A stretch of DNA of 6,666 bases from Pseudomonadota bacterium (GTDB taxonomy: Bacteria; Pseudomonadota; Alphaproteobacteria; Acetobacterales; Acetobacteraceae): positions 1 through 6,666 of the forward strand of contig JAEWCI010000063.1 in assembly GCA_023390705.1 (NCBI GenBank), given 5' to 3'. The notes under the pieces are model-generated. The model had not been told where the DNA came from, searched no databases, and saw only the letters and a program-made list of their open reading frames with translations. Both the position numbers and the translations under genes were made by a program. Shown here one piece after another: positions 5,801-6,666 of this stretch (position 1 is its first letter; each line of letters begins with the position of its first letter).

Positions 5801-6666
5801 GTCGTTCGATAACACGGTCCGGTGCCGAGGCGGACTCGGCCAACGCGACAACGGCGCCGATGAGGACGAGGGCCGGCCCGTCTAGTTTCGCGTGCGCCAC
5901 GGCGGCGACGATGTCGCCAAGGGTCGCGGGAATGCGACGCTCACCGGGCAGGCTTGCATTCTCCACCGCGATGGCGGGTGTTTCCGGCGCCATGCCGGCC
6001 GCGATCAGCGCCGCGGCGACGCGCGACAAGGTGCGGATGCCCATGTAGACGGCGAGCGTGCCGCCCGCTTTCGCGAGCGTCCGCCAATCCTGCGCCGGCA
6101 GCTCGTCTTCGGCGCCATGGGCGGTGATCAGGTGCAGGCTGCGCGCGACACTGCGATGGGTGAGCGGCACGCGGAGACGCGCGGCAGCGGCGAGCGCCGC
6201 GGTAATGCCGGGGATCACTTCCACCGCCGCGCCAGCGGCGCGCAGAGCCTCGAGTTCCTCCCCACCGCGGCCGAAGACGAAAGGATCGCCGCCCTTCAGC
6301 CGCACGACATGGGCGCCGGCGCGCACCTCCCGGATCAGCAGGGCGTTGATGGCGGCCTGGCTCATCGAATGCCGGCCGCAACGCTTGCCGACATCGATCC
6401 GCCGCGCGTCGCGCCGCGCGAGGTCGAGCGCGCGCGGATCGACGAGCTTGTCGTAGAGCACGACATCGGCGCGCAAGAGCGCGCGCAGCGCCTTCAGTGT
6501 GAGCAGTTCCGGGTCGCCGGGTCCGGCGCCGACCAGCGTGGCCCGTCCGGCCGTCGGCACCACGCCGCCGGCGAGGCGGCGTTGCATCGCCGCATCCGCG
6601 GCTGCCACGTCGCCGCGCTCGAGGATCGCATGGGCCTCCTCGCCGTCCAGCACGCTGTCCCAGAGG
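5790..6666 (-). CDS. cysG: Siroheme synthase CysG, uroporphyrin-III C-methyltransferase part (5' end outside window)
   Basis: The frame is open through the right edge and ends at TAG (5790-5792), giving ~291 C-terminal residues. The first visible residues, LWDSVLDGEEAHAILERGD, match the end of the precorrin-2 dehydrogenase/ferrochelatase half of CysG, so this is the fused enzyme and not stand-alone CobA; the GTG at 6651-6653 is an internal codon. The methyltransferase domain shows VGAGPGDPE (6507-6533, SAM-binding loop), DVVLYDKLVD, GKRCGRHSMSQ, LKGGDPFVFGRGGEE (6255-6299) and VIPGITAALAAAA, all family signatures. It transfers two methyl groups from SAM to uroporphyrinogen III to make precorrin-2, which the N-terminal half oxidises and loads with iron to give siroheme for sulfite and nitrite reductases. 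It acts in the cytosol and overlaps the ybiB-like gene by 11 bp, so the two are in one operon. Confidence 0.93.
   Translation of the reverse strand, partial: LWDSVLDGEEAHAILERGDVAAADAAMQRRLAGGVVPTAGRATLVGAGPGDPELLTLKALRALLRADVVLYDKLVDPRALDLARRDARRIDVGKRCGRHSMSQAAINALLIREVRAGAHVVRLKGGDPFVFGRGGEELEALRAAGAAVEVIPGITAALAAAARLRVPLTHRSVARSLHLITAHGAEDELPAQDWRTLAKAGGTLAVYMGIRTLSRVAAALIAAGMAPETPAIAVENASLPGERRIPATLGDIVAAVAHAKLDGPALVLIGAVVALAESASAPDRVIERHAA

Overview
The window comes from a very GC-rich bacterial chromosome, with strong G/C preference at third codon positions on both strands. Gene content suggests an alphaproteobacterium, possibly of the Acetobacteraceae or a related Rhodospirillales group. 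That placement is inferred from codon usage, the cysG-ybiB pair and the type of arsenic genes; no marker gene is present. No rRNA, tRNA, CRISPR array or intact insertion sequence was seen.

Left part (1-2010), plus strand: an arsenic resistance segment. It opens with the 3' end of arsA (arsenite efflux ATPase). Next comes a small cysteine-rich protein of the DUF2703 thioredoxin-like type, then an MFS transporter gene that is broken by two single-base frameshifts and has lost its 3' end. About 200 bp of more AT-rich, apparently non-coding DNA follows.

Centre (1981-3971), plus strand: a two-gene unit that is the most interesting part of the window. A PadR-family regulator with a vicinal Cys-Cys pair in its DNA-binding domain and a second pair at its C-terminus precedes a FAD/NAD(P)-dependent oxidoreductase. 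That oxidoreductase ends in an extra tail of about 70 residues with five Cys-Cys pairs. Two near-identical 25-bp elements (22/25), in inverted orientation and built around an ATGCAT-centred palindrome, lie just upstream of each of the two genes. They are good candidates for the PadR operators. The model offered here is a thiol-based sensor of arsenic or another soft metal that controls a redox enzyme with its own metal-binding tail.

Right-centre (3972-4783): two gene remnants or orphan genes facing each other, a beta-rich protein on plus that resembles the C-terminus of phage or surface proteins, and a short minus-strand reading frame. Together with the decayed MFS gene they suggest that this is a patched, recombined accessory region.

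Right end (4784-6666), minus strand: ordinary core metabolism. The 3' part of cysG (siroheme synthase, running off the window) overlaps by 11 bp a gene for a YbiB-like member of the anthranilate phosphoribosyltransferase fold family. Such pairs often sit in nitrate or sulfite assimilation loci, so the accessory region seems to abut a siroheme/assimilation operon.
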